DNA of 64,000 bases from Megamerina dolium (lineage: Eukaryota > Arthropoda > Insecta > Diptera > Megamerinidae), in assembly GCA_963854835.1 (NCBI GenBank), contig OY978525.1:96985388-97049387 (forward strand), written 5' to 3'. The position numbers and the translations under genes were made by a program. The notes under the pieces are model-generated. The model was not told where the DNA came from. It saw nothing but the letters and a program-made list of their open reading frames with translations, and did not search any database. Positions 43,401 to 52,200 of this stretch are shown here, piece after piece (the first letter of the stretch is position 1; each line of letters opens with the position of its first letter).

Positions 43401-45407
43401 TCTTAGAAGAATTGTTAATTAATATGTCTATAAATAGGCGGTGTTTGAAAAACATGGTATTGCCTTTCTGAAAAGTTTCAGTTCAGTTGAGAAAACTAGG
43501 TAATTGAATTCGTGACTCTTGCTTAGATGATGAACACACTTTGGATTAGAGACGAGAATTAAAGTAAAGGATTTTATAAAGACTTTAAGTCTGAAATTTA
43601 TAAATTAGCAATATTTTAAAATAGGTGGTTGAAGTTTAAGAAACTTAAGTATAACATTTATTTTTAATTTGCTTAAACGCCCAAAATATTTCAAATGGTC
43701 ATTTTCTGAATTACGTGCGTGGATATGGTGGATAAGAAATGCGAATGTCGGTGTCGCACTATATATAACAAATGCACAACCGGTATGTGCATGTAGGCAC
43801 ATGCTTAAATGTTAATATTCACGTATTTAAGCTTTATTATTGAAAGCTAAAATATATTTTTGGACAATTTCAATTTACAACTTCTAAATTTTTTCTTTAG
43901 CCTCTTCTGGGAAATGACCAAATGGCACGAAATTTAGAAAGATTATAAAGTTTGAATTCAAATCCCTTAGCCGTTAAATCAGAAATTAATGAATTTCGAT
44001 GGAAACCTAATGTTTTTCTCGAAGTCGGCTAATGATGTCACAAGAGTTGTGGCTACTATTCTGAATTGGCTAATATAAAAGCTTCATTTTATCAATCACA
44101 ACAGGATTGGAATTTAAGAATATATGTGAATAAGTGGGCGTCTTGCTTGTAAAGGCAAAATTTTTGGAAAATTTCAGCGGATAAGAGGTAGACGGATTTC
44201 AGATAAATAAGAATAATACTATCTGCCATTTTCACAGTGACGAGTTAACCTACATTCAACAGTTAACTACCGATTTTTAATTTCGCAGAAGTGAGTTAAT
44301 TTAAAGATAACCGCTGAATATCTAAGAGCTAACCTCTAACCTAACCTAAGCAGTTGCTCTGAATATTGGTTCATTAAATAACAAAGATTTGGATACTTGA
44401 AAGGAAGATACTGGCTATTTCATACCAGCATCTCTCCTTAACTTCAGTGCTAATGCCACCCTATTTTTGTTGTCCAACAATCGGGTAACAAATTAGTTGC
44501 TCGTTTTATGTCACTCATTTTGCTATTTTGTTTTGAATTTGAAAACAAAGTTGTCACTGTTTATTAGAAGAATTAGCTGACTGATTTTGTTTACTTTTCA
44601 ATGTTAACTCGATGCTGTGAAATTGAAATTTATTTACTCATAGGTTATCTGATACACCTGAGTTAAAGTTAACTTAAAGTTAACTGGTCACTGTGAAAAT
44701 AGCCCTAATAGCCTAGACAGACGGCAGCGTTAATCCGGATTACCGCCGCACTTACTCCGAATAAAATATTTTTGTTAGCGAACACACCTAATATTTGGTA
44801 AAATGGATCGAGAAAAATTCACAATAGAAAATTCTCAGCAGTGTTGCCATCTGAAGTTGCTCTAATATTCTTTTATTTTGAGAATTAACTCATAGAGTTA
44901 ATGCGGATTAGCTCCAGTTAATGCCCGAGTTAATTCGAATTAACTCAGTAATCCGGAATTAGGCTGCCGTCTGCATAGGCTATCAGACGTACTTTAATGT
45001 ATATTCCAATTTAGAACTGCAATTAATCGTAATTTAATTTATTTTTATTCTTTTATTTTGTTTCATCATTTCTGTCAAACTGTTCGATGTGTATAGATAT
45101 TTTAGTTTATACGACTATTGATTCACATGACTTAGAAGTTATTTTGTATTCATTTCATATATGTACATAACGTGCTGCGAATTCAAATAGATTGGTTTAG
45201 AATGTTTCCCCAAATAGAATGTGTTCTTTAGTAGTTCACTTTATGAGCAGCATCTATGTACATATTAACATAAAAATATATTTTTTATCGCAAGTGGATA
45301 TCCATTTAATGTGTGCAATTTTTTTTTTCCTTTTCAGAATACAAGCGTCGAAGAAATTTACCTTGAGATCCGGGACGTCGTACCGTCGGACTATCCTCAT
45401 TGTTCAT
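19241..45407 (-). CDS. Hr51: Nuclear receptor Hr51/unfulfilled (NR2E3 orthologue), whole gene, 11 coding exons
   Basis: Joining 45407-45362, 30376-30028, 24068-23965, 23082-22968, 22885-22830, 22724-22500, 22433-22305, 22207-22002, 20527-20366, 19676-19512 and 19423-19241 gives 1,740 nt, i.e. 579 residues plus stop. Every junction is GT-AG and every phase matches. Order: short N-terminus; 15-Ala run (about residues 42-56); two C4 zinc fingers (about 97-163) with P-box CNGCSG; conserved post-DBD helix ([18 protein letters not shown]); Ser- and Gly-rich hinge; ligand-binding domain (about 360-579) ending in an AF-2-like [11 protein letters not shown]. The P-box and second finger identify the NR2E3/fax-1/Hr51 group rather than tailless or dissatisfaction. 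In Drosophila this receptor acts in the nucleus of mushroom-body and clock neurons (family knowledge). Drosophila Hr51 is, from memory, of very similar length. No in-frame damage was seen. The 5' UTR and promoter were not located. Confidence 0.95.
19512..19676 (-). CDS. Hr51: Hr51 coding exon 10: ligand-binding domain
   Basis: Acceptor AACTTAG before 19676, donor GTAAGT after 19512, 55 codons in phase 0. Reads [20 protein letters not shown] then [20 protein letters not shown], the conserved LBD helices 7-8, ending QDQAH. Confidence 0.94.
20366..20527 (-). CDS. Hr51: Hr51 coding exon 9: ligand-binding domain
   Basis: Acceptor TTCTAG before 20527, donor GTTTGT after 20366, 54 codons in phase 0. 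Reads [20 protein letters not shown] then [17 protein letters not shown] and an Asn/Asp-rich loop ending CVTKEE. The L.E.SW..LF.L..AQ-type helix follows on from DQ in exon 8. Confidence 0.94.
21137..21275 (+). mobile_element. tRNA-derived SINE 3' part
   Basis: Reads AAAAGTGATGTCGCAACCGG, TTCTAATACAGTCCAATATT, TGGAAGAGTAGCTCGGCCAT, ending CCACATATATTTTTT, matching the family tail. It sits in the Hr51 intron between exons 8 and 9. Confidence 0.7.
22002..22207 (-). CDS. Hr51: Hr51 coding exon 8: start of ligand-binding domain
   Basis: Acceptor ATCAAAG before 22207, donor GTAAAT after 22002. An acidic linker ([11 protein letters not shown]) leads into LBD helices 1-3: [20 protein letters not shown] then GSLSFRDQ. 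The WAKNLPSF...L...DQ pattern is the nuclear receptor LBD signature. Confidence 0.94.
22305..22433 (-). CDS. Hr51: Hr51 coding exon 7: glycine-rich hinge cassette
   Basis: Acceptor TTATCAG before 22433, donor GTGAGT after 22305. Reads [17 protein letters not shown], a further Gly run, then a Ser/Thr stretch and PLPDNDND. It is 129 bp with phase 1 at both ends, so skipping would keep frame. The introns on either side are only 66 and 97 bp. Confidence 0.86.
22500..22724 (-). CDS. Hr51: Hr51 coding exon 6: Ser/Asn-rich hinge
   Basis: Donor GTAAGT after 22500. Two acceptors nine bases apart fit at the 5' end (TTAG before 22724, and CAG ending at 22716); both keep frame, giving PPSLSGLPTG or PPCLPTG. 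Encodes [19 protein letters not shown] and a low-complexity Ser/Asn/Pro stretch up to SQL. The exon is phase 1-1, 225 bp, and could be skipped without a frameshift. Confidence 0.9.
22830..22885 (-). CDS. Hr51: Hr51 coding exon 5: short proline-rich hinge exon
   Basis: A 56-bp exon: acceptor CTGCAG before 22885, donor GTATGT after 22830. Reads [18 protein letters not shown]. It is supported by phase and by in-frame continuity between exon 4 (ending VFG) and exon 6. Confidence 0.88.
22968..23082 (-). CDS. Hr51: Hr51 coding exon 4: DBD C-terminal extension
   Basis: Acceptor ATTACAG before 23082, donor GTAAGT after 22968. Reads [20 protein letters not shown] then [19 protein letters not shown]. 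This post-finger block is characteristic of Hr51/NR2E3. Phase 1 in, phase 2 out, matching its neighbours. Confidence 0.94.
23965..24068 (-). CDS. Hr51: Hr51 coding exon 3: second zinc finger
   Basis: Acceptor TTTATAG before 24068, donor GTATGG after 23965. Encodes residues 132-166, starting [18 protein letters not shown] and ending MGMNKD. Four zinc-ligand cysteines fall at about 133, 140, 150 and 153. The intron upstream is about 6 kb and carries a LINE remnant. Confidence 0.95.
27720..28605 (+). pseudogene. Non-LTR retrotransposon remnant: end of RT, RNase H and 3' end
   Basis: Shifted-frame blocks: [17 protein letters not shown] with [14 protein letters not shown] (C-terminal RT), [10 protein letters not shown] and [19 protein letters not shown] (RNase H; usual pattern DSQAAIKAL...GHSGI.GNE.ADELA.KG), then [10 protein letters not shown]. 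The 3' region CATCACAATGGGCCTCACTT-AGCC and AACTAACCTAA resembles jockey/I-type 3' ends. A stop inside the RT and frameshifts make it dead. It lies in Hr51 intron 2, opposite in strand to Hr51. Confidence 0.82.
30028..30376 (-). CDS. Hr51: Hr51 coding exon 2: N-terminal region and first zinc finger
   Basis: Acceptor TTGCAG before 30376, donor GTTAGT after 30028. Encodes residues 16-131 plus two bases of Arg132. It includes a 15-alanine run made of mixed GCN codons, a Ser/Asn stretch, a five-glycine run and then the first C4 finger ([14 protein letters not shown]) with P-box [11 protein letters not shown]. The finger is split from the second one at KLIYR, a frequent nuclear receptor intron position. 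The mixed alanine codons suggest a selected or old run rather than a fresh slippage product. Confidence 0.95.
33045..33205 (+). mobile_element. tRNA-derived SINE, 3'-truncated
   Basis: A-box-like GTGCCCAGTGGTTAGTG and B-box-like GTGGCTTCAATCCTC (about 33088-33102), then the body CGAACGGTACCCAACTGTCT and GCAAGCAATTGGCAGATCTT. It lies in Hr51 intron 1. Confidence 0.75.
35592..37320 (+). pseudogene. piggyBac-type transposase remnant
   Basis: Frame-shifted blocks in order: [19 protein letters not shown] (about 36030-36090), [10 protein letters not shown], then [20 protein letters not shown] and [66 protein letters not shown], and a cysteine-containing tail [20 protein letters not shown]. The three catalytic Asp positions (DEQ, FDN, VDLL) are kept, but at least two frameshifts and several stops break the gene. 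A possible left end is TTAA plus CCCTTTATCAGC at 35592; no matching right end was recognised. It lies in Hr51 intron 1 on the opposite strand to Hr51. Confidence 0.85.
37866..38717. repeat. 852-bp foldback: near-perfect inverted repeat with 323-bp arms
   Basis: Arms 37866-38188 and 38395-38717 are exact mirror positions (coordinate sums equal 76583) and nearly identical by eye, with only scattered mismatches, around a 206-bp spacer. The outer ends read GCCTAGACAGACGGCAGCCT inward. The spacer starts with another copy of the same end (38195) and is itself inverted relative to 38733-38888. This resembles a foldback DNA transposon or two nested MITEs. No coding capacity was seen. Confidence 0.85.
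38893..39130 (+). mobile_element. tRNA-derived SINE, 5'-truncated (unit A)
   Basis: Shares with the other SINE copies the body (TGTCGGAAAGCAATTGACAA, AAAAAGTGATGTCGCAAGA, CGTTCGAAACCGGCTAA) and the 3' end (AGTAATGGAAGAGTAGCTCG, TATAAGTACCACATATTTAT). The A and B boxes are missing. Copied again at 41923-42160. Confidence 0.75.
39600..40010 (+). pseudogene. LINE reverse-transcriptase fragment (unit A)
   Basis: Shifted-frame blocks [57 protein letters not shown]. These match the N-terminal RT region of jockey/I-type non-LTR elements (pattern APGPDGI.P..LQ...FIPK.....IR.L.S..LK..E). Stops and frameshifts show it is dead. An identical copy lies in unit B. Confidence 0.75.
41198..41670. mobile_element. 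MITE with ATTTTCACAGTGAC ends (unit A)
   Basis: Left end at 41198-41219 and right end at 41649-41670 form a 22-bp inverted pair, ATTTTCACAGTGAC(G/C)AGTTAAC, with one mismatch. The interior is AT-rich with repeated GTTAAC motifs and no coding sequence. About 473 bp. Confidence 0.7.
41923..42160 (+). mobile_element. tRNA-derived SINE, 5'-truncated (unit B)
   Basis: Exact duplicate of the SINE body in unit A. Confidence 0.75.
42630..43040 (+). pseudogene. LINE reverse-transcriptase fragment (unit B)
   Basis: Exact duplicate of the fragment 3,030 bases upstream, with the same stops and frameshifts. Confidence 0.75.
44228..44700. mobile_element. MITE with ATTTTCACAGTGAC ends (unit B)
   Basis: Duplicate of the MITE 3,030 bases upstream, same ends and length. 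Confidence 0.7.
44711..44980. mobile_element. 270-bp MITE with GCCTAGACAGACGGCAGC ends
   Basis: Left end GCCTAGACAGACGGCAGCGT at 44711; right end, complemented, GCCTATGCAGACGGCAGCCT ending at 44980. TA lies just outside both edges, a possible target duplication. The interior holds a short palindrome GAGTTAATTCGAATTAACTC. It is the right-hand partner in the 3,030-bp duplication. Confidence 0.72.
45362..45407 (-). CDS. Hr51: Hr51 coding exon 1 (start codon)
   Basis: ATG at 45407-45405 opens a 15-codon exon reading [15 protein letters not shown] plus one base, then a GTAAAT donor. The odd base joins the AG at the start of exon 2 to make Glu (GAG), so the phase is right. It is too short for an ORF search and was found by looking for a phase-1 donor upstream of exon 2. 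The residues immediately before the ATG are in an AT-rich 5' stretch. An alternative first exon cannot be ruled out. Confidence 0.8.
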
Positions 45408-46927
45408 TGCCGCCAATGTAAAATTGTTAAATTTCTTTATTTTACACAAAATTTTTGTAATGTTTTCTTAATTATGTACTTAATTTTGCCACTGATAGTG
45501 CAGATATATTCATTTAACACATACTATCTTCGCTTAATTAAACACTTTATTCATTTTATTTTTACACTATCCGTAATAGCACTTTAATTGAATTAGTACG
45601 AGCAGCAATAGCATTTAAGGATGCCAGTCTATATGATGGTATTGGTGGTGCTGGTAGTTGTAGTGGTGAATTTTCCTCTATTAGGTGTTATACCAATGGC
45701 TATTTATTATCCATAATTAAATTTTTTATGTATGCCAGGAATAGAAAATAAAAAGAAAATTGTATTTGCTTGATATATTCCGCGGTATACAATCACTACG
45801 CAATGAGTGTTTGACTGTTGACTCGGCCAATTCTAATGGTATTTGTCATTGTGAACGATGTAGGTACATACTATCGTTTCGGTATGTTGTTTGAGATTTA
45901 TCATAAAACCATGACAGCAATAGCAAACGAAGTGCCAGCATCCGCAAGTGCCACCAATAACAACAATAACATTACATAACGTACATTTGTCCATTTTCAA
46001 CCCCAAAAAAGAGTAACCTGCAATCAGCAGAAACAGTAGTAGCTATAGCATACATGCATACAGTAAATCAAAGCAAAAACAAAAGCAAACATAAACAACA
46101 ACAATAACAACAACTGCAAGAATATGTGAAAAAAAGCACAAAACCGAACATCATAGCATTTACTAACAACAACATCAATGATAACACCACCACCACTACA
46201 GATATTACCACCAACAACCAGAAAGCAGGATAAGCAATAACACCAACAACTAGCATCAGCAGCAACAGCGGCAGCGGCAGTACCAGCAGAAAGCAATAAA
46301 AACAGCATCAGGCAGAGCAGTAGCTGCTGCAACAATCATAGAGATAGATACGCTCATACTTCTCGCTCTCATTGCTTGATGTTGCTTACTGTTCGTTCGG
46401 CATGTTGGCCGTATAGCGCACCACCTACTCACCATTCACTTAATTTTTAGTGGCATGTCTTTCTTTGATTCGTCCTTCTTGACGTCAAATTTTGAATTTT
46501 TACTGTTTGCTGTATGTGTAAGCCAAGCCACAATCTCCAATAAACATCAACATCCTTCAAACATCCTGCTATTTGTGAGTGTGTGTGTGTGTAAGTTTGT
46601 GTATATAGTGACTACTAATAAGTAGGGAGTACCATAGAATATAGTAGGTACATACTAAAGCTAAATTTTAGCTACCATCACAATCAGTAGGTGCATTCTA
46701 CACACACACACACACACACACTCGCATAGATACAAGCTAGAGCCCACTTGATAAGGATAAACGTGTATTTTGATTTTTTGTTTTTGCTTTGGTATTCGTG
46801 TGGTCGTTATTCGTTTCGATATAAGTGTTTGTTGCGGAATTGTATAACAAATCTAACAATAATACCATAAATGAATACACATATGTGTGTATTTATCAAC
46901 ATACATATACATAGATACACAAATTCG

Positions 46928-46931
<4 letters not shown>

Positions 46932-47011
<80 letters not shown>

Positions 47012-47038
47012 TATATATATAAGTATATATATATATAT
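46932..47038. repeat. (AT)n microsatellite
   Basis: About 78 bases of pure TA, then two AAG-interrupted TA blocks. It lies upstream of the Hr51 start exon. Confidence 0.95.
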
Positions 47039-47263
47039 GTGTGTTTGTTTGGGTGTGTGTGTGTGTCCAAATAAAAATGTTATTACTTTTAATGAGTTAT
47101 AAAGAAACAATATTTGAAGACTATGTATGTAATATATTGCAATAAATTCTCTTTAATATTATACCATAAAAAAGTGATTTATACAAATTTTCTAACTTTT
47201 CTATAGTTACGAGTATTCTGATTTACATAAGAAATAGGCATAACCATGCTATAACTTTTATTA

Positions 47264-47383
<120 letters not shown>

Positions 47384-47623
47384 TGAAGCTTAGATACTTA
47401 ATGGCGATTATACTCGTACTTTGAATATGAATTTTTTACTTAAATGGTGATGTTGGAAGCTGAAATTACTTTGACGTCATATGTATGCCCGTGTGTGCTC
47501 GTGAATACACCACTAAGAAAATATTTAACGTTTCATCCAGCTTCTACTATAAATGCGGGATTCAAATCACATATTGCGTATTTCAAATTTCCCATCACAA
47601 GAGAAAATAATATTATTATTACC

Positions 47624-47895
47624 ATTGCTCTAGCTTAATGGCTAGTGCGTTGGTCTTCCGTAGGTCATGTGTTCAATCACAGGCTGAGGCAGCTTTAACA
47701 TGAAGTAGATTTTTCCTTCGAACGGTGCCCATCTGTCGGCAAGCAATTGGCAATTCTTCCACCAGTAACAATTTATCATGAAAAAATACTTCTTAAAGAC
47801 CTCTGAGACAAAGCTTAAAAAAGTAATGTCACAAAGATTCTGCCGTTCGAAATCGGCTAATAAAAGTAGTTGCCTTCTAATGCTGTCCGAATTCA
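47624..47895 (+). mobile_element. tRNA-derived SINE, near full length
   Basis: A box TAGCTTAATGG at 47631-47641 and B box GTGTTCAATCAC at 47669-47680, then the body: CGAACGGTGCCCATCTGTCG, GCAAGCAATTGGCAATTCTT, GTTCGAAATCGGCTAATAAA. It stops at TCCGAATTCAACAC before the usual ACATATTTATTT tail. Confidence 0.8.
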
Positions 47896-48109
47896 ACACA
47901 CTTATTTTGTTTAATGCAATGTCCTATTTCTCCATTAAAATCATATATTATTTTCCTTATTTTTGTAATGAATTCGCAATTTTACAATAGATACAAATCA
48001 AATGTAAACATAAGATATTAAATTTAGTCATACCATTTTAATAATGAATATCAGAAAAAATACTTAAATACGTAAATTTACACCAGAAATATGATTGACT
48101 TTAACGAAG

Positions 48110-49260
48110 TACTTTGTATGTTATGAGGGTTCTAAAAGGTATAATTTAAAGGAGGTTTTTAAGATAATTCCGAGGCTTAGTATGGGAGCCACTATAAATA
48201 ATGGCAGTGGCTGGCCCATTTCTTGTGAGTATATTTGCTCTTACAATACTAATCCACACCTTAAATTTGGTTGTTCTACGCTGAATAGTTTGTAAGTTAT
48301 GGCGGTTAACATATTTTTTTAATTTCCGCAACTTCGTATGGGAGCCTCGATATGAAGTGGGTGTGGCACGCTGATTTTTTGCCAGATTATTTCCCACTAC
48401 CATATTAATCTAAGCGTCAATTACAGTTATTCTATCCAGAAGATTGGAGAAGTTACAGCTATTTCAATTTAAAAGAAATTCGGTCATTTTGTATGGCGGC
48501 TACTATAAACAGTGGGCGTGGCGTGTCCATTTCCTGTGAGTCTAGTTGCTCTAACTATACTAATCCATACCTTAAATCTGGTTGTTCTACGCTGAAGAGC
48601 TTGCAAGTTATAACCGTTAACATTTTTTTTAAATTTCCGTAACTTTGTATGTGAGACCCATGAAGGAGTGGGCGTGAATTTCTGCCATATTATTTCCGAC
48701 TGCCACGTTAATCTAAATGTCAATTACGGTTATTCTGGACAGAAGATTTTTGAAGTTGCAGCTGTTTCAATTTAAAAGAAGTACAGACACTTTGTATGGG
48801 AGCTACAATAAAAAGTAGGCGTGGCTCGCCCATTTTTGGCAAGGTTATATAGTAGTATAATATAACTCTATGTACCAAATATTGTTGTCCCAGATGGTAT
48901 ATTAAGTGAGTTATAGCAAATTAAAGATTTTGAAAATTCCGAGGTTAGTCGCTTTGAATGCTTCGTGTGGGCGTGGCTATTGACCGATCATGCCCAATAT
49001 CAATCTCTCCGTACCCTTGGATCATAGGTTACTTATGCCAAATTTCGTAAAAATAGCTCAATATTTGCTCAAGTTATCGTGCGGTTATCAGCCAGGTGAC
49101 GGACAGACGGACGGACATTGTTAAATCGAAAATTTAAGCGACGCTGATCACGAATACATATAATTTCTATATCTCCGGAGATTCCTTCAAGTGGTTAGAA
49201 ACATTTGAAAGAAATGAACATACCTTGCATATTGCATTATGCAGGGTATAAATATATAGG
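48110..49260. repeat. Dispersed repeat with about 310-bp internal period
   Basis: Three related units start near 48180, 48490 and 48795. Each has TATGGGAGC(C/T)AC-like text, a G(T/C)GGCGTGGC-like core, CCCATTTC, and TTTAATTT near the junctions. Units 1 and 2 also share ACTAATCCA.ACCTTAAAT and GGTTGTTCTACGCTGAA. The block ends with GGACAGACGGACGGACATTG and TTGCATTATGCAGGGTATAA. This text resembles a common dispersed repeat of higher flies; I cannot name its family. Non-coding. Confidence 0.7.
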
Positions 49261-52200
49261 TTAAGTTCGGTTAGAGCGGCCGCCCTAAATATATATCTAG
49301 TAATAATTTTCGAGCTATTTTGCTGGAATTTGATGTTTGAAAACTGAACTGGTAAACGAAAATAGTATTTCGTTAATCTTAATCCAGTTGCCGAGCTACT
49401 AACATTTTTAATATTTAAATTTGAATATTCAATATATTTTGCGCAATCCTACGAACCAACTTGAAAAAGATGGTTCGAAGAAAATCGTATTTAAAGTGTG
49501 TATAACGACGCAAAACAAATTATAAGAAATTAGACATCTTAGGAATTTGTGGAAAATTTTTGTAAAATGAAATATAAATTTACATTGCCAGCTACAAGGA
49601 AGGTACATAAATGAAATAGAACGATATAGGAGTTATCAAATCTGGTAACCCAAAAGTCATTTCATCATTTAAAGATTGACACCGCAACAAATATTGAAAT
49701 TTTACTCCGAAAATCGTGGTTCTGCCATCCAAACTCGAAGATTATAAAACTATTATAAAATTGTATTGTATTTTGTTTTCCGAAATTGAAAGTGCTTAAT
49801 TCTAAAAAAAAACACCCGTTATATAGTATTCATATAATACATTAAAAATATGAAACTCTGAACTGAAACTCACCGTAATGCCTTAATAAAGTAATAGGAA
49901 TTTGAGTTAGAAGCTCAGATGCCTCAAAACTGCAATTTAGTACGCTCTAAATCTTTGCAACATGCAACACTTACATTTCCCACTGGGAGTGCTCTATACA
50001 ATCAAATACACACGCATGACATAGATCGATAATGACAATGAGAGCTACAGTATTACGTCGATTGTACGAATTTAAGTAATTTTAAAGAAAATTAAAATAC
50101 TTTTGCAGGTACTTGGAATTTGTAAAAAAATGTTTAAATATAAACAAGGCTCGTCTCTGAAATATACTATTAATATCGCAGATATTCCAAAAGTAAGATT
50201 AATAGTTTAGTCGAACAATTGGATTTCGTAAAATTCACACCTGGGATTGGGTAATTCTTTCGACAGTATAGATTGTTATAAAGAAGATCATTGTTACAAA
50301 GTTCAGAGAAAGTGATGTCACAAAATGTCTGCCCCCTGCAAAACTACAGAATATTTTTCTTAGTTCAAGATTGCTTTTATTGTATAAATATTAAATAACA
50401 TTGTACAAATTACTGTGAGATGTAGTGAGCTTTTGGGTTCCAATCACGAGTACGTTACTTTAGAAAGAAAACAAGTTGATGCCCTCCTGTAGGAAAATAT
50501 TCGGCAATACTTCATATAGTAAAAATATTTCATAGAAAAATTGCTTCAGATAAATTGGATATCATAAAAAAGGATATTTAAGTCCATTTTAAATTTCATA
50601 CGCAAAACAAGACTAAACTTAGTTCGTCAGAGATGTGAGTGACAAATACTTAAGTGTACATAATTCTATTTAATATTCAATACGACTGTACCTGAATAAT
50701 ATAGTTTCAGTCAAGGAATTTGATCATAAAATAATTCCAAAGGAAGAACATATAATTTGGTATTCATTCTATGCACGACAAACTACTACTATGTCACGTC
50801 TCTAATGTAATAATTTTACAATTTACATAGAATATCATACATACATACACATATATATTTATATATGCCAAAATCGTGATTCATATTTAATTTGATAATC
50901 ATTTTAGTTGTATTGTAGTAAGTATCGTATAAAGCTTACCTCATTTTGTTTATGTTCCATTTTATTTTCGCTTTTTATTATCGTGGGCATACCTACATAC
51001 ATATACATATATGTATATGAATGCTTACAAATACCATAAGAGTAGCAGTAAAATGGAAATACCCCATCCATTCATAATAGATAGTAAAATAAATTCCATA
51101 TCATGGCATTTTCTGTTTTTCATTTATGATGAGTACAAAAGTTAAGAAACACAAAAGTCATAATGTTTTGGTTGTCATTAGCCACGCCTTCACATTGGGT
51201 GGAGCCAACAGTGAATCCCTTAAGTCACAATCTCATATTTTTGCCATGGAGTAGAGAAAAGAGCAGTAAAATCAATGGTGTAGCATTAAATTGAGCTTAC
51301 ATATGAATATGAATGAGTGTGAATGAGAAAGTTAATCAAAATCAAAAAGGATATATGTCTGCACAGACTCACATACAAATGTGCATTTTCAGTAAAGTAT
51401 ATGTGTGTGTGTATTCAACGTTTATAATCTTGTGCATGAACTCGTTGCTGTCGTACTCATGTTCGACAATTGGTGGTGGTTGTTGACATTTGAACAAAAC
51501 TTTGATTCTGCTCTCTATTCCTCAACATTATTAAGGAGCGCACACACTAATACGACAGCTATAATACAAAACAATACAATACTTAGACGAAAGAGGAACA
51601 CTTTAGTCCACAATTTAATTGGAATGGCGACGCGACAATATAGTTATTCGTATTTAATCTAACACATACATAGCTAATATACTTGGATATAAATAAAATG
51701 GTCGGACAAGCAAACGGCAATCGCAATAGCTTTATTCGCATAGGATTGTTTTCAATACAATACTTAAATTCAAAACAAAACAATTTGGGATAGTAGTACA
51801 ATATACAAGATAAATTTGTGGATAATCAAATATATAATGTATGTTTTTTCTATAGTGCCTTAGTTTCGAACCGCAAGAAAACACACACAAAATATTCAAC
51901 AAGGCATATAAGCATCGCGACTTACTCCAATATGGCGCTAGTGGTCAGATTTCGAACCACTTTTACGAGCATCTGGAGCCATACCTCGCCAATAATACTA
52001 ACTAATAATTTGGATAAATTAAACTGGCTGAATATTTCTATCAATAGATTGATTGTATGACGCACACCCAATATGGGCGATCTGGTTTTCTCCATGTGCA
52101 CGGTTCAGCGATTAGTATTCCGATCTGTAAATTGCAAAATTTACAAAATCATTCCGTAATCAAATTGTTACTTTCCTTAATGAGTATAAATGGTGAGTAT

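Larger units (their letters stand above)
41839..44868. repeat. Tandem duplication, unit B (3,030 bp)
   Basis: Second copy of unit A. No difference was seen in the lines compared; the diverged sequence begins only after about 44897, where TTA and CCAG replace TTT and GCAG. Either a very recent duplication or an assembly duplication would give this identity. Confidence 0.93.

Noticed and set aside
46024..46335. Leu/Cys/Val-rich 103-residue minus-strand frame
   Set aside because: Shadow of CAA/CAG/ACC-rich low-complexity DNA; no conserved features.
46807..47102. YIYIYI-repeat proteins on both strands
   Set aside because: Translations of the (AT)n array; no coding signal.
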